From: an uncultured Gammaproteobacteria bacterium
GTDB lineage: Bacteria; Pseudomonadota; Gammaproteobacteria; SZUA-140
Length of the DNA stretch: 7,027 nt
Direction: 5' to 3'
Assembly: GCA_945788675.1 (NCBI GenBank)
Contig: CALZMY010000260.1
Location: forward strand, 1-7,027
Shown: in pieces, positions 6,449-7,027 of the stretch
Layout of the letters: every line of letters starts with the position of its first letter
How positions within the stretch are numbered: position 1 is the stretch's first letter
The notes under the pieces: generated by a model
The model's database searches: none
Told to the model about the DNA's origin: nothing
Seen by the model: the letters and a program-made list of their open reading frames with translations, nothing else
Position numbers and translations under genes: made by a program

Positions 6449-6595
6449 CTGCCAAAGCTCCTTAATCCCTTAGTCTTACAAGGCTCCTGAATCGATCAGC
6501 GTTCCTCACTCCATTTGGCGTCGTCTGCGACATCTGCGGTAAGATATCTAACCGGTCATTATTGATGGGATATTTTTTTGATTTGAGGATTCAGC
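6449..6595. promoter_or_regulatory. Divergent promoter region between the OmpA-domain gene and mtnA
   Basis: Two genes point away from this 147-base gap, so it should hold promoters for both. Ribosome binding sites are clear: AAGGAG on the minus strand (plus 6458-6463) for the OmpA-domain gene, and GAGGA at 6585-6589, six bases before the mtnA ATG. A possible rightward promoter is TTGGCG (6515-6520) with TAAGAT (6540-6545), each four of six with a 19-base spacer; this is weak. A small inverted repeat GTCG/CGAC at 6520-6523 and 6528-6531 is too short to call an operator. I do not see a SAM riboswitch. Confidence 0.4.
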
Positions 6596-7027
6596 ATGAC
6601 GCAGCAGCAGTTTGGTCAGGTAAAGGCGGTGATTTGGCAAGAGGGGAGGTTGAGGTTGCTGGATCAGCGCCTGTTACCGCTGCAACAGACTTATATTGTG
6701 TGTGAGGATGTCGCGGCCGTTGCGGATGGTATTCGCGGTATGGTGGTACGTGGTGCACCGGCGATTGGGGTGGCGGCGGGCTATGGCGTGGCAATCGCGG
6801 CTCAGGCACGTTATTTAGAGAGCACGGCAAACTGGCGGCAGGCGATTGAGGCCGATTTGACGTTACTGGCTGAATCGCGCCCGACGGCGGTCAATCTTTT
6901 CTGGGCGATCGAGCGCATGCGGGCGTTGATCAATACCCTCAATGGTGACCCGCGCGAGGCGCTGCTGGCGGAGGCGTGCCGCATCGATGCTGAAGATCTG
7001 GCGGCCAATCGTCATATGGGTGAACTC
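6596..7027 (+). CDS. mtnA: MtnA, S-methyl-5-thioribose-1-phosphate isomerase (5' part, cut by right edge)
   Basis: MtnA isomerises 5-methylthioribose-1-phosphate to 5-methylthioribulose-1-phosphate in methionine salvage, in the cytosol. The frame runs open from the ATG at 6596 to the last base, 144 codons of a protein usually about 350 residues long. Family features visible: the N-terminal strand AVIWQEGRLRLLDQRLLP (11-28), the substrate-phosphate loop MVVRGAPAIGVAAGYG (49-64), and SRPTAVNLFWAIERM (94-108). The catalytic Cys and Asp known for the family lie beyond the edge. GAGGA six bases before the ATG is a good ribosome binding site. Placement opposite the deaminase gene supports a shared methylthioadenosine salvage role with the deaminase plus a methylthioinosine phosphorylase elsewhere. 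If the pseudomonad order holds, gyrA may follow on the right. Confidence 0.95.
   Translation, partial: MTQQQFGQVKAVIWQEGRLRLLDQRLLPLQQTYIVCEDVAAVADGIRGMVVRGAPAIGVAAGYGVAIAAQARYLESTANWRQAIEADLTLLAESRPTAVNLFWAIERMRALINTLNGDPREALLAEACRIDAEDLAANRHMGEL

Noticed and set aside
6520..6531. GTCG-TCTG-CGAC mini-palindrome upstream of mtnA as an operator or SAM-sensing element
   Set aside because: Four-base arms are expected by chance, and no riboswitch core is present.

Overview
The window looks like chromosomal DNA of a gammaproteobacterium, in two parts. The right three quarters (about 1608-7027) is a core metabolic block. I recall that Pseudomonas aeruginosa has almost the same order around mtnA, PA3170 (methylthioadenosine deaminase), ubiG and mupP, and the protein motifs here fit that reading. 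The left quarter (about 1-1607) is AT-richer, carries poorly conserved genes and looks like an accessory region. No tRNA, rRNA, CRISPR array or transposase gene was seen. Species cannot be fixed from this sequence alone.

Layout. 1-294 (+) is the 3' end of an unrecognised gene cut by the left edge. 397-1425 (+) encodes a 342-residue protein whose N-terminal part carries an FVDNRP...AQRQL motif followed by VQRK. This resembles the leader of proteins often linked to extracellular contractile injection systems (eCIS) and DUF4157-type proteins, so it is a candidate secreted cargo or toxin. 1426-1607 is non-coding and holds a short hairpin and a REP-like palindrome. 5732 down to 1608 (-) is a tight run of four genes: mtaD-like deaminase, ubiG, a HAD phosphatase best read as MupP, and rmuC. 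The gaps between them are 33, 5 and 7 bases, and a plausible promoter lies just upstream of the first gene. 5858-6448 (-) is a small membrane-anchored OmpA-domain protein. 6596-7027 (+) is the first 144 codons of mtnA, cut by the right edge and divergent from the OmpA gene.

How the genes work together. The mtaD-like deaminase and MtnA belong to the same salvage route. Deamination of methylthioadenosine gives methylthioinosine, phosphorolysis by an enzyme not in this window gives methylthioribose-1-phosphate, and MtnA isomerises that product. UbiG (ubiquinone synthesis), MupP (peptidoglycan recycling) and RmuC (DNA recombination) share the transcription unit but not a pathway. The OmpA-domain gene sits between mtaD and mtnA, two genes that are direct neighbours in the pseudomonad arrangement as I remember it.

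The most interesting item is the VDNRP-leader protein. Its leader motif is recognisable, its C-terminal half has no function I can name, and no injection-system or immunity gene is visible beside it.
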